DNA of 64,000 nt from CAVRUD01 sp963849635 (lineage in GTDB: Bacteria; Chloroflexota; Chloroflexia; Thermomicrobiales; UBA6265). The notes under the pieces are model-generated. The model worked only from the letters and a program-made list of their open reading frames with translations. It searched no databases and was not told the DNA's origin. Below, piece by piece: positions 56,187-64,000 of this stretch (position 1 is its first letter; every line of letters starts with the position of its first letter). Position numbers and translations under genes: made by a program. The stretch covers positions 186,001-250,000 of the forward strand of contig CAWKIA010000018.1 of assembly GCA_963849635.1 (NCBI GenBank). The letters are read 5' to 3'.

Positions 56187-56277
56187 ACTTCATCTCCTCG
56201 CGGTAATGTTCGTTGTCAACTGAACGGGAAGAACCGGCCATTGCTTGAATATAGTTGCCGCTGCCGAAGAGAGAGCC

Positions 56278-57123
56278 TCATCCGCCGGTGCCATCAGTTT
56301 CACGCACCTCGTCGACACGCCAGGCATTGTTATCCTGCGCAAAAATGACGGTGACGGTGCCGGTCTTTTCTGCCACGACCGAGAAGGGTGACGCGGTCGG
56401 AATCGTCACGAGCGCAGAGACCCGATCGTCGCTCAGCAGTCGAACGTCCGTAACCCTGGGCATGGCGTCCGTTCGTGACGCCTGCGCCCGCGCGCGGGCT
56501 GTCAGAATCGTGCTGTTGAAGAGCGCAGGTTGACGTACCGCACTTGCGCGAACGAAGTCGTCGGAAAAATAGGCCCAGACGCTGAGTAAGTCCCCGGCAT
56601 TCCCGCAGGCGACAATCTCGCGGACCGTGCGCTGGATCTGCCCAACGATCGCCGCCGTCGCCGGCCGATCGGATTCTGCCGCGGTCGCCGTCGGTCTCAC
56701 AGTCGCTGTTGCCTGCTCCGCGGCGTCCGCAGAGGCTGGAGTCAGAGCAGTTGTTGTCACAACACCGTTTTGCTCCTGTGGAGTCGACTCACTTGTCACC
56801 GGAGACTCCACCAATGCGAGCATGGCTGCAACGGTTCTTGGTTCAACGTCACACAGTTCAGGATCTGGGATATCAAGGCGTGTCACCGGCGTTGGCGTGG
56901 GGAGTGCGGGCTCCAGCGGTTGGGTTGCAATCGATATGGCTCCGCCCAAACGCCCTTCCGGCGTGGGCAACCCGTCCTGGGCCACCGTGTGCACCGCACG
57001 CAGGAACACGAGTAGCGCCAGAGTTCCGAACATGACGACTACAAACATGCCCACCGCCGAGAGCCGTCGACGGCGCTTTCGATGTCCGGTTAGCACAGTC
57101 TTTCCATCACGATCCCAATGCAA
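56278..57123 (-). CDS. Membrane-anchored protein with NTF2-like C-terminal domain
   Basis: 281 residues. The short basic N-terminus (GHRKRRRR) is followed by one membrane helix (VGMFVVVMFGTLALLVFL), so the rest is probably outside. A Thr/Ala/Pro-rich linker runs to about 160. The C-terminal 110 residues (VREIVACGNAGDLLSVWAYFSDDFVRA, RVTDVRLLSDDRVSALVTI, AWRVDEVRE) follow the helix-plus-sheet order of NTF2/SnoaL-like domains, judged by pattern only. No catalytic residues can be named. Confidence 0.65.
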   Translation of the reverse strand: MHWDRDGKTVLTGHRKRRRRLSAVGMFVVVMFGTLALLVFLRAVHTVAQDGLPTPEGRLGGAISIATQPLEPALPTPTPVTRLDIPDPELCDVEPRTVAAMLALVESPVTSESTPQEQNGVVTTTALTPASADAAEQATATVRPTATAAESDRPATAAIVGQIQRTVREIVACGNAGDLLSVWAYFSDDFVRASAVRQPALFNSTILTARARAQASRTDAMPRVTDVRLLSDDRVSALVTIPTASPFSVVAEKTGTVTVIFAQDNNAWRVDEVRETDGTGG

Positions 57124-57263
57124 CGTTCAAGCAACATAGCGTGGACTGACCACCACGACCGAATGTCGCAGCCACTCCACGTAGGCTCAGAGCATCCTAT
57201 CATCCCTGACGGCGGGCATCGGCGCTCCAAGTGGATGTGATGGCAACTTTCGCGGGAGGACAG

Positions 57264-57890
57264 ATGGATAACATTCGCTACGGATTCTATATGCGACCCA
57301 GCGCGGAGATGTGCCGCGCCCAGGCCGAGGTCCACGATCTCCTGGCCCGGCAATACACCCTCCGCGTCGCCGGGCGATTCATGCCCCACGCGACCATTAA
57401 GGGCTTCTTCCGTTCAGATGCTGAGGTTACGGAGTTGGTCGCCGCAATGGATGCGAATCTCTCTGACAAGAAGCCAATTCAGATTTCGAACGGCGGGCCG
57501 ATCGCCTTTGGCACATCGGCGATCGTGATCAACATCCATCACGACGAACTCGGAGAGACGAACCAGACGTTGCAGACGTTCCATGAGTCCGCCATCGAAA
57601 CGTTACTCCCATTCGTCCACCCGGACTGCAACTTCACCCCTGGTGAATGGCTTGGTCCGATGTTTCACGCCCATCTGACCCTGGCAATGGCTGACGTGAA
57701 AGCTCAATTCTCTGCCGAAGTGTTGGACTTTGTCCGCGACCTCGCTCCGATAGGGCCAGCGCAGTTCATTGCCGACACGTTCCAGCTGTTTGCCTTCACG
57801 AGCCCGAAATGGTCTGGCGATTGGTGGACCGAATTCGACTGGGAGTTGCTCCACTCCTGGCGGCTTGGCGAAAATTCGCCGAGTCAGTAG
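57264..57890 (+). CDS. 2'-5' RNA ligase-like 2H phosphoesterase
   Basis: 208 residues. Two H-x-T motifs, HATIKG at residue 42 and HLTLA at residue 137, define the 2H phosphoesterase superfamily (LigT, CPDase and others). ATG 57264 has GGGAGGA 5 bases upstream, so I prefer it to the upstream GTG 57231. The last 60 residues contain a Trp-rich WSGDWWTEFDWELLHSW segment. Substrate may be a cyclic phosphodiester or RNA end; not decidable. Confidence 0.83.
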   Translation: MDNIRYGFYMRPSAEMCRAQAEVHDLLARQYTLRVAGRFMPHATIKGFFRSDAEVTELVAAMDANLSDKKPIQISNGGPIAFGTSAIVINIHHDELGETNQTLQTFHESAIETLLPFVHPDCNFTPGEWLGPMFHAHLTLAMADVKAQFSAEVLDFVRDLAPIGPAQFIADTFQLFAFTSPKWSGDWWTEFDWELLHSWRLGENSPSQ

Positions 57891-57971
57891 CTGAATCAAT
57901 CAAAGGAGATGCACGGATCAGCGCTACTTTGTTCATTGCAGTTTTCTCTGTTTGAGGAGTACGATCCCGCC

Positions 57972-58769
57972 ATGGACCTGACATCAGCGCCAATCGGCAT
58001 GTTTGATTCTGGACTTGGTGGACTCAGCGTTCTTCGCGATGTCAGATCCCTCCTTCCTGCTGAAGACATCATCTATGTGGCCGACAGCGCCTGGTGCCCC
58101 TATGGGGTCCGACCCGAACGGGAAATCCGGGCACGCTCGATTGCGGTCTCACAGCAGATCGTCGCGTCAGGAGCCAAGATCCTGATCGTCGCCTGTAACA
58201 CAGCCACCTCGGTGGCATTGGCTGCGCTCCGCGCTCGTCTGCCAATTCCCGTGGTCGGGGTGGTCCCGGCGGTGAAACCCGCTGCCGGTCAAAGCCAGAA
58301 CAAGCGGATCGGCGTTCTGGCGACGCCTCGAACCGTTGCCGGTGAACGGTTGGAAGCACTCATTCGCGAGTTCGCCAACGACGTCGAAGTCCACGTCCAG
58401 GCGGCGCCCGGGCTGGCTGACCTCGTCGAAGCCGGACAACTCGCGGGCCAACGGTCGAAGGAGCAGTGGCGACCTTCGTTCGCCCACTTGCCCGCCATGG
58501 CGTAGATACGATTGTCCTGGGCTGCACGCACTACCCGTTCTTACGCGATCCCATCCAGAAGGTGGCAGGCTCGAAAGTCGCGATCATCGACAGTGGGGTC
58601 GCTGTTGCGCGCCGAACCGAGGACCTACTCCGCCAGCTTGGACAATTGCGCGACGGGACCGAACGGGGCAGCGTAACCGTCCTCACTAGCGGTGAACTCT
58701 GCCCATGTCGGCGTCACCGCCTCTCGACTACTGGGCGAGCTAATCGAAGCCGGTCAACTGGGCGTTTAG
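57972..58769 (+). CDS. murI: Glutamate racemase (frameshifted)
   Basis: Provides D-glutamate for peptidoglycan. PIGMFDSGLGGLSVLRDV is the N-terminal signature, with Asp and Ser at residues 12-13. The first catalytic Cys is in VACNTATS near 76. After a frame change near 58470, GVDTIVLGCTHYPFL holds the second Cys. A further change near 58690 restores the end with SRLLGELIEAGQLGV at 58769. About 265 residues, normal. GAGGAG lies 11 bases before ATG. Note that the window has no other cell-wall genes. Confidence 0.92.
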
Positions 58770-58803
58770 ACCTTCGTTTCCAGGTCAAATGACCAACATG
58801 ACT

Positions 58804-58827
58804 GGGGCCGCCCAATTGGGCGGCCCC
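58804..58827. terminator. Short hairpin between murI and the sugar transporter
   Basis: Perfect 10-bp stem GGGGCCGCCC / GGGCGGCCCC with loop AATT. It is placed between two convergent genes and can serve both strands, but no T-run follows. Confidence 0.6.
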
Positions 58828-58870
58828 GTCCAGGGCAATCTGGAATCTCTTTTCAGCAACAGAGAGGTCG

Positions 58871-59772
58871 CTAACCCTTGACCGCTCCGGCGGTGAGGCC
58901 ACCAAGAATCCGCCGCTGGAAGATCATGACCAGAGCTACCAACGGAACCGTTACCACGACTGACGCTGCCATGATGCTGCCCCAGGGCTCGTCGTACTGA
59001 GTATTGCCGGAAAAGCTTGCAATCGCAGGTTGCACGGTACGAGCCTGATAGTCCTGAGTCGTAAAGGTTAGTGCGAACAGAAACTCATTCCATGCCGCGA
59101 TGAACGCGAGCAATCCAGTGGTGATGAGTCCGGGCAGTGCAAGCGGCAAGAGAATCTTGTAGAACGCCTGGAACGGAGTGGACCCATCCACCAGGGCCGA
59201 TTCTTCCAGTTCTCCTGGCATAGCCCTAAAGAAGTTCGCGAGCACCCAGACGGTGAACGGCAAGGTGAAGGTCAAGTATGTGATGACAAAGCAGGGATCG
59301 TGTTGTACAGGTTAGGACCCATCGGATCATTTGAAGAGCGAGCCCAGGATGGCGATGGACGGAAACATAGTCATCGCAAGAATGATGTACAGGCTCGCGG
59401 TCCGACCTCTGAATTTCATTCGCCCCATCGCATAGGCGGCGAATGAGCCTAGCGTAAGAGCGACGATTACTGTCCCGACTGAAACGATCGCCGAATTCAG
59501 CAGTGCCCGTACGAAATCACCGTTCTCGAAAACGTACTCAAGATTCCCCCAGTAGATCTTGTCTGGCCAGTAGCTGACAACGTCGCCATGTCGGCGCCGG
59601 CCGGATCGCGGAGCGATCGCCCAATAGAACGGGAAGATGGTGTAGAGCAAGATCCCGGCGACAAGCATCCAAAACAGAGACGCGGTTACACGTATTGGCC
59701 GAAAATTTGCCCTTGAGCTGTAAGTTGCGTTGACGGCGGGTGACGTGCCCGCTCGGCGGTAATGCTGGCCAT
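58871..59772 (-). CDS. Carbohydrate ABC transporter permease, MalG type (frameshifted)
   Basis: Inner-membrane subunit of a sugar importer. The N-terminus MASITAERARHPP has GAGGAGG 6 bases upstream of ATG 59772. After a break near 59700 come the first helix (MLVAGILLYTIFPFYWAI) and the conserved ALLNSAIVSVGTVIVALTLGSFAAYAMGRM. After another near 59300 comes the EAA loop ESALVDGSTPFQAFYKILLPLALPGL. The C-terminus is QRRILGGLTAGAVKG. About 300 residues. A further indel lies near 59590. Every segment is in the right order, so the gene may be real with errors. Confidence 0.8.
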
Positions 59773-59773
59773 G

Positions 59774-60811
59774 TTAAGCCTCCTCGACCTTCGCACAAGT
59801 CTCGTGTAGATGAAGACGAGGAACCGCGATGCATAAGAAGATGAAGACACTTGCGGCCGATGTTCGACCGAGTCGGTCGCCGTTCGATTAGCTGTTGCTG
59901 GGCATAGATCGCAAGCGACTGCGTGTCCAATGCCGCGCCCTTCATGACGAAGATAACGTCGAAGACGCGGAAAGCATCCAGCGTCCGGAAAATGAGAGCG
60001 ACCAACAGAGCGGGGCGGAGTAGCGGCAGCGTCATCTGCCAGAACTGCTGGAATTCGCTGGCCCCATCTAACGGTCGCTGCCTCATAGATGTCGCTCGGA
60101 ATGATCTGAAGCCCTGCCAAGATCAACAGAGGCCATAAACGGTGTGGTTTTCCAGACGTCGACCGCGACCAATGCTCGCCAGGGACGTCCCGTGGGGTCT
60201 GAGAGAACTCGAGGTTCGAGGCGACGGGAACGAAGCGGCGATGTCATCACCGACAAACGGGATCCAAGTCGAACAAGTCGCGGGAGTTTGACGCCCAAAG
60301 AGATCGTTGATGACACCATAGATCGGCACGGTACATGTAACTCCCAAAGCCGGGACGAAACGACGGTCGGGATAGCCCACGGAACGAGATATCGCGGTCC
60401 TCAACAATCCGCGACCTTGGAAGCTGTGAGTTAGATAATTAGGGCAATAATGACGCCGAGGATCGATTTCAAGCAGCAACTGAACTCACGGTGAACACAA
60501 TGGTGTTGCGGAAGGCCTGAATGAATTCATCGCTATTGAGCAAAAACTTCGTAATTGTGCGAGTCCGATGTAGCACTCGCCACCGCGAGGCTCGCTGGCG
60601 AGCCGGGTGTTGGTGAAGCTAAGCCTGAACAGATTGCGCAAGCGGATAAAAGGCGACGATCGCGACCACGAAGACACTTGGCGCAACCAGCATCCAGGCG
60701 AGCCGTTCTCGCGCGCTTCGCCCATGAACTTTGCGGTGCGTCGATGAGCGACCTTGATCGTTCGCGTGGCGGTTTGCCGCCACTGGATGCGCCGGCAACT
60801 TGCTCAGTCAT
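59774..60811 (-). CDS. Carbohydrate ABC transporter permease, MalF type (heavily frameshifted)
   Basis: Partner permease. The start at 60811 gives MTEQVAGASSGGKPPRE. Then pieces in changing frames read ILAGLQIIPSDIYEAATV, DGASEFQQFWQMTLPLLRPALLVALIFRTLDAFRVFDVIFVMKG (EAA loop and fifth helix), TQSLAIYAQQQLI and LVFIYTRLV near the end, with a likely stop at 59774 just before the MalG ATG. At least six frame changes in about 1 kb. It is either a decayed gene or a poorly resolved stretch. The ATPase subunit is absent, which is common where one ATPase serves several importers. Confidence 0.65.
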
Positions 60812-60953
60812 ACGGCCCAAGCCTTTGCCGTCAGGAGCAGGCGGCAACGATCGATACGCCGGCGCTCCGATTCGGGATAGGGAAGCGACCGGGGCAACAC
60901 TGCTCGGCGCCTTCGTTTGATGGCTACTCGCCTTCGAGGGAAGCGGTGATCTG

Positions 60954-62330
60954 CTACTCCATCGAGGCAACAGCATCCGCGGCAGATTGAGCTGCCAGTG
61001 AGAACCGCATTGAGTTGCTGGGAAGTAGATCGAGGAGATCTCGTGGATAGAGGTCGCCGGCGACGCTCGAGGGCCGGGCAACGGCGCCACCCTGGAAGAC
61101 ATCCTTCAAGCGCGGAATGAACTCGCTGGCCTGCGGCCACGCCCGGATCGTCGTAGACGGAGGCGATTGTCGGCAAGTGCGATGCGCTCGATCGCAAAGC
61201 GTCGTCTGAATCTCTGGGCTGCACATGAAGCTGAACGAGCTCGATTGCCGCTTCCTGCTTGGTGTGAGTACTTGGAGACCATCAACTGCCAGCCGCCGAG
61301 GGTATCGGCGTTGCGGGCACCTTCACCGGTCGCCGCTGGAAGCGGCGAGACGTCGATCAATCCTGGCGATCTTGAGTTGCCGGAGTCTTGGCTGGCGGAC
61401 CATGCGTACGGCCAGTTGCGCATGAAAGCGGCGTTGCCCGCGATCCAGACGTTGAGCGGAGTAGGCCTCCTGAAGGTCGTGACATCCTGCGGCGCGATAG
61501 TGCCGACCCAAACCGGTCGCCATGTCGAACGCGGCGATGGCCTGCGGATTGTTTATGCTCACAGTGCCGTCCGGCTCGATGATCGAACCGCCGCCATTGG
61601 AGATACTGCCATTCGAGGCCGTTGCAGGTCAGCCCTTCGTAGGCGTTGCCTTGGAAGACGAACCCAAAGAAGTTTCGTTTGGGCGGCTCGCTCACCGTCC
61701 TGAATCGGTTTGAGCGAGGTGGTAGAGCTCATCCCAGGTCGTAGGCGGCTGCAGCCCGTATTTCTCCAGAAGGTACGGTTCGGGAGTAAGATCAAGCCTG
61801 CGTCGGTGAACCATGGAATGCCGACCAGTGCACCGTCGACGGTATTATTCTCAACGAGGGCCTGGAAGTGCTGAGCAGCGAGATCTGCCAGTGACTCGAC
61901 TGAGGTCAAAGGCGTGAGCAGCAACGACACCAGGCCAGATGACGTCGATCTGATAGACATCGGTATCATTGGATTGGGCGGCCCATTGTTGGCGATATGC
62001 CTGGAGGCGAGCATCGGCGGTTTGCTCGCCTTGGATGAACTCGGCGGTGATTCCGGTTACTTCGGTGAATTTGGCAAGGGCTGCCTCAAGGAATGGGAGA
62101 TCGGGATCCGTGGAATTGGATAGAACGGCTTGGATCGATTGCCCGCTAAGATCTGTACGGAAACCCTGGGGAACGACGAGGGTTGAGCCAAGTGCGAAGG
62201 TGGCGGGGGTGGAGTCCTGGGCGAACGCCCCTGAGGCGGTGGCTTGGGAAAGGGCCGCGAAGGCGATGCCTGAGAGTCCGACGCCAGCGGCACCGCGAAG
62301 GAGATCTCGGCGGGAGATGGCCCCGCGCAT
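60954..62330 (-). CDS. Extracellular sugar-binding protein of the ABC importer (heavily frameshifted)
   Basis: Binding protein with a twin-arginine signal (ISRRDLLRGAAGVGLSGIAFAALSQATAS) and mature start QDSTPATFALG. The first 140 residues are clean: a type-1 solute-binding domain with FTEVTGITAEFIQGEQTAD and DVYQIDVIWPGVVA. Then frames alternate; recognisable pieces include DGALVGIPWFTDAGL and VFQGNAYEGLTCNGLEW, and the end reads AQSAADAVASME. An in-frame TAG at 60954 is followed by QITASLEGE and a second TAG at 60924, so the true end may be there. The start is at ATG 62330, with a GTG three codons upstream as an alternative. More than eight frame changes. Confidence 0.65.
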
Positions 62331-62658
62331 GAAAGTCACTCAGCAAGCTGCCAACTATCCGGTTCTGATCAGTTGGACTGCACGGTTTCTCCTCCTGTGG
62401 AAACGGACAGACTGAACGTCCGTGTTCAGCACGCCTTGTGTACCTGCATCGACCTGGATTTTCCGGGATTGCACCCTCTATAGAATACCTCCTCATGCAG
62501 GGTCGGCTCCGGACCCGGCCGCAGGCAGGTAAGGCTACACGTATAACATATTGTGGGCAGATATGGTCAAGCAAATGTGGCGTCCCACACACCATTTTTC
62601 AGGCAAACCGGGAGCCTTGTCGGGAAATCAGTCATAATGCACAGCATAGGTCTTCGCG
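62331..62658. other. 328-bp spacer upstream of the sugar-binding protein
   Basis: AT-richer than the average here. On the minus strand TATTCTATAGA near 62485 could be part of a -10, and AGGAGGAG at 62395-62388 is a strong ribosome-site match placed before a GTG that opens only a four-codon frame (stop TGA). No gene or hairpin is convincing. Confidence 0.4.
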
Positions 62659-63480
62659 CTATCGCATCCCCCGCACAACACCCATCAGGTCGTTCACCCT
62701 GTCTGAATCGACTCGGTTCCAAGTGACCCCGTCGACTTTGAGGCTTGACCCAACAATCGCTCCATCAGCATGCTGCAAGAGCGCTGATGCATTGCCGACC
62801 TTCAGACCGGTATTGACGAGAATGGGCACGCCCGAACCGCGGATCGCGGCAGCGACCTGGCCCAAAATTGAATCGTCGATCGCCTGGGAGGTGATCGGCC
62901 CCGAAACACAGATGGCATCGGGACTCGACGAGAAGACGACCGATCGAGCAACTTCCGGCACTGGACGCGGAGCAAGAGGGGCGGCAAACTCGGCGTTGAT
63001 GTTGTAGATGAGTCGGACATCGTCCGCCCCGATCTCTCGCCGATAGCGATGAGCGTCTCCCGCCGAGCGGACCCACAAGCCAAAGTCGCCAGCAAAAGCT
63101 CCGGTGAAGATCTCACGCGCAAATACTGCGCCCGTTGCCTTGGCGACGGCAATCGTCGCCCGGGGATCCCAGAGCACGTTCACCCCAAACGGAACTGAGA
63201 GCTCCGCTCGGGTCGATGCGATGACGTCTGCCATGGCTGCGACAGATGCGGCATCCGCGTCCAGCCGATACGGCCTATCATTTTCGTTGCAATACATCAC
63301 CGCGTCGATGCCGCCTGCCTGAAGTGCCTCGATGTCACGGCGTACCCAGTCGCGAATGGCGTTCATGCCACCAGCCGCACCGTACAGCGGAGTCCCTGGC
63401 AGAGCGGGGAGATGGACCATCCCAATGATCGGCTTCGTGACCCCGGTCAGTTCAGAGAGCCAATTGGCGCTAGTTTCCAT
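62659..63480 (-). CDS. BtpA/SgcQ-family protein
   Basis: 273 residues, TIM-barrel type. KPIIGMVHLPALPGTPLYG at the N-terminus and GGIDAVMYCNENDRPYRL are the BtpA/SgcQ signatures; PFGVNVLWDPRATIAVA and VSGPITSQAIDDSIL follow. BtpA is linked to photosystem I assembly in cyanobacteria, but most bacterial relatives sit in sugar or nucleoside catabolic operons and are of unknown activity. ATG 63480 has GGAGGAAG 9 bases upstream. It lies upstream of the sugar-binding gene on the same strand, so a shared substrate is plausible. Confidence 0.85.
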   Translation of the reverse strand: METSANWLSELTGVTKPIIGMVHLPALPGTPLYGAAGGMNAIRDWVRRDIEALQAGGIDAVMYCNENDRPYRLDADAASVAAMADVIASTRAELSVPFGVNVLWDPRATIAVAKATGAVFAREIFTGAFAGDFGLWVRSAGDAHRYRREIGADDVRLIYNINAEFAAPLAPRPVPEVARSVVFSSSPDAICVSGPITSQAIDDSILGQVAAAIRGSGVPILVNTGLKVGNASALLQHADGAIVGSSLKVDGVTWNRVDSDRVNDLMGVVRGMR

Positions 63481-63590
63481 TCCCAACCACTTCCTCCGAA
63501 AATCGAACCGCGCCGGTTGCGAATCCCTGAAGTACCAGGGTATCGCAGCCGGCGCGCGTTTGGTTGTCGGGACCAAAAACAAGCAGTGAA

Positions 63591-64000
63591 CTACTGGTAG
63601 CAGACCCAATTTGGCGAGGGGTCGAGCGCCAGAACCTCGGCCGCGGACATCAAGGGCTCGTCGAATGGGTAGAAAAGTTTGATCCCGAAGTACTCGATGG
63701 GCTCTTGCGTAATGACGACCTCGTACGTCGCCATCTTCGTCTCCGGATCCCCGTGTCCGTCCATGTCGATCACCAATTGGACACCGGGTACAGGAGCGAG
63801 CTCCTCTTTGTTCTCGATCATCGTGTAATAGAACTGGTGCACGACGAGGACCTTAGGTGGCAGACCGAACTCGGCGCAGCGGTCTACCAATCGATGCTGA
63901 GCGGACGTGATCTCCGCAGCGGATAGGGTGCCAAACACGTCCTGACCTGGGACCTCGCCGGGAGGCACCCTGAACTCTGGATCGAGGGCGAGGTGGACGT
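63591..64000 (-). CDS. Conserved hypothetical protein, 5' end outside the window
   Basis: The visible 3' part is about 136 residues, in frame to the edge at 64000 (VHLALDPEFRVPPGEVPGQDV...). Features are LPPKVLVVHQFYYTMIENKE, VQLVIDMDGHGDPETKM and YFGIKLFYPFDEPLMSAAEVLAL, ending PSPNWVCYQ. The alternating strand/helix order with Asp and His at strand ends suggests a TIM-barrel- or hydrolase-like C-terminal domain. No family is certain. It stops 110 bases before the BtpA start and is probably the first visible gene of that operon. Confidence 0.7.
   Translation of the reverse strand, partial: VHLALDPEFRVPPGEVPGQDVFGTLSAAEITSAQHRLVDRCAEFGLPPKVLVVHQFYYTMIENKEELAPVPGVQLVIDMDGHGDPETKMATYEVVITQEPIEYFGIKLFYPFDEPLMSAAEVLALDPSPNWVCYQ

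Noticed and set aside
62388..62410. A leader peptide before the sugar-binding protein (AGGAGGAG then GTG with four codons)
   Set aside because: Too short to judge, and surrounded by sequence of doubtful accuracy.

Overview
The window reads as one contiguous piece of a GC-rich bacterial chromosome, most likely a member of the Chloroflexota close to the Thermomicrobia/Sphaerobacter group. This placement is an inference from gene content and style: secD-secF with an Ala/Thr/Pro-rich insertion, a DUF951 protein, T-box leaders in front of ileS and trpE, Tat-type substrate-binding proteins, a Thr/Pro-repeat lipoprotein and a membrane-bound H+-pyrophosphatase. No rRNA or tRNA gene, CRISPR array, prophage or transposase gene was seen. 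Many genes carry single-base frameshifts that leave family signatures readable on both sides. This looks like residual indels of a long-read or metagenomic assembly rather than wholesale gene decay. I report such genes as one CDS over the reconstructed span and give the approximate break.

Layout. 0-5.8 kb: nadD, secD, secF, hppA (NAD synthesis, protein export, proton-pumping pyrophosphatase), closed by a strong terminator. 5.9-14.5 kb: an FAD oxidoreductase, an MBL hydrolase, pyrB, an MFS exporter with a DUF951 protein, YbaB, RecN and an amidinotransferase/DDAH-like hydrolase. 14.6-18.2 kb: an isoleucine T-box leader and a divergent ileS. 18.4-23.3 kb: a flavin (LLM) oxidoreductase and a peptide-type ABC importer (binding protein and two permeases, no ATPase). 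23.4-27.3 kb: YbaK-like deacylase, YchF, a DUF4272 protein, then an ArsR-DUF2087 regulator behind a perfect 50-bp palindrome, and a GNAT acetyltransferase. 27.3-32.5 kb: a trpE-G-D-C-F operon on the minus strand with a near-consensus promoter and a tryptophan T-box.

32.9-38.3 kb is a visibly more GC-rich block whose genes show no frameshifts. Its first 2.9 kb, a PhzS-like flavin monooxygenase divergent from an MGT-type glycosyltransferase, is framed by 27-bp inverted repeats (24 of 27 matching) that resemble insertion-sequence ends. It continues with a bifunctional-nuclease-domain protein and an Excalibur protein ending in LPDTG plus a membrane segment. 38.4-49.4 kb holds a Thr/Pro-repeat lipoprotein, an HMG-CoA lyase, a degenerate SGNH-like membrane protein, an M42 peptidase, mutM, several membrane or unknown proteins, holB and ricT.

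49.5-58.8 kb holds a lone xanthine-dehydrogenase-type molybdopterin subunit, a PAP2/epimerase/flippase-like trio, a hydroxyacid-oxoacid transhydrogenase, a 2H phosphoesterase and murI. 58.9-64.0 kb is a minus-strand set: a truncated unknown gene, a BtpA/SgcQ-like protein, and a sugar ABC transporter (binding protein plus two permeases) that is far more heavily frameshifted than anything else in the window.

The best candidates for follow-up are the two related T-box leaders, the self-palindromic ArsR-DUF2087 control region that covers its own Shine-Dalgarno sequence, the inverted-repeat-framed monooxygenase/glycosyltransferase cassette, and the LPDTG-anchored Excalibur protein.
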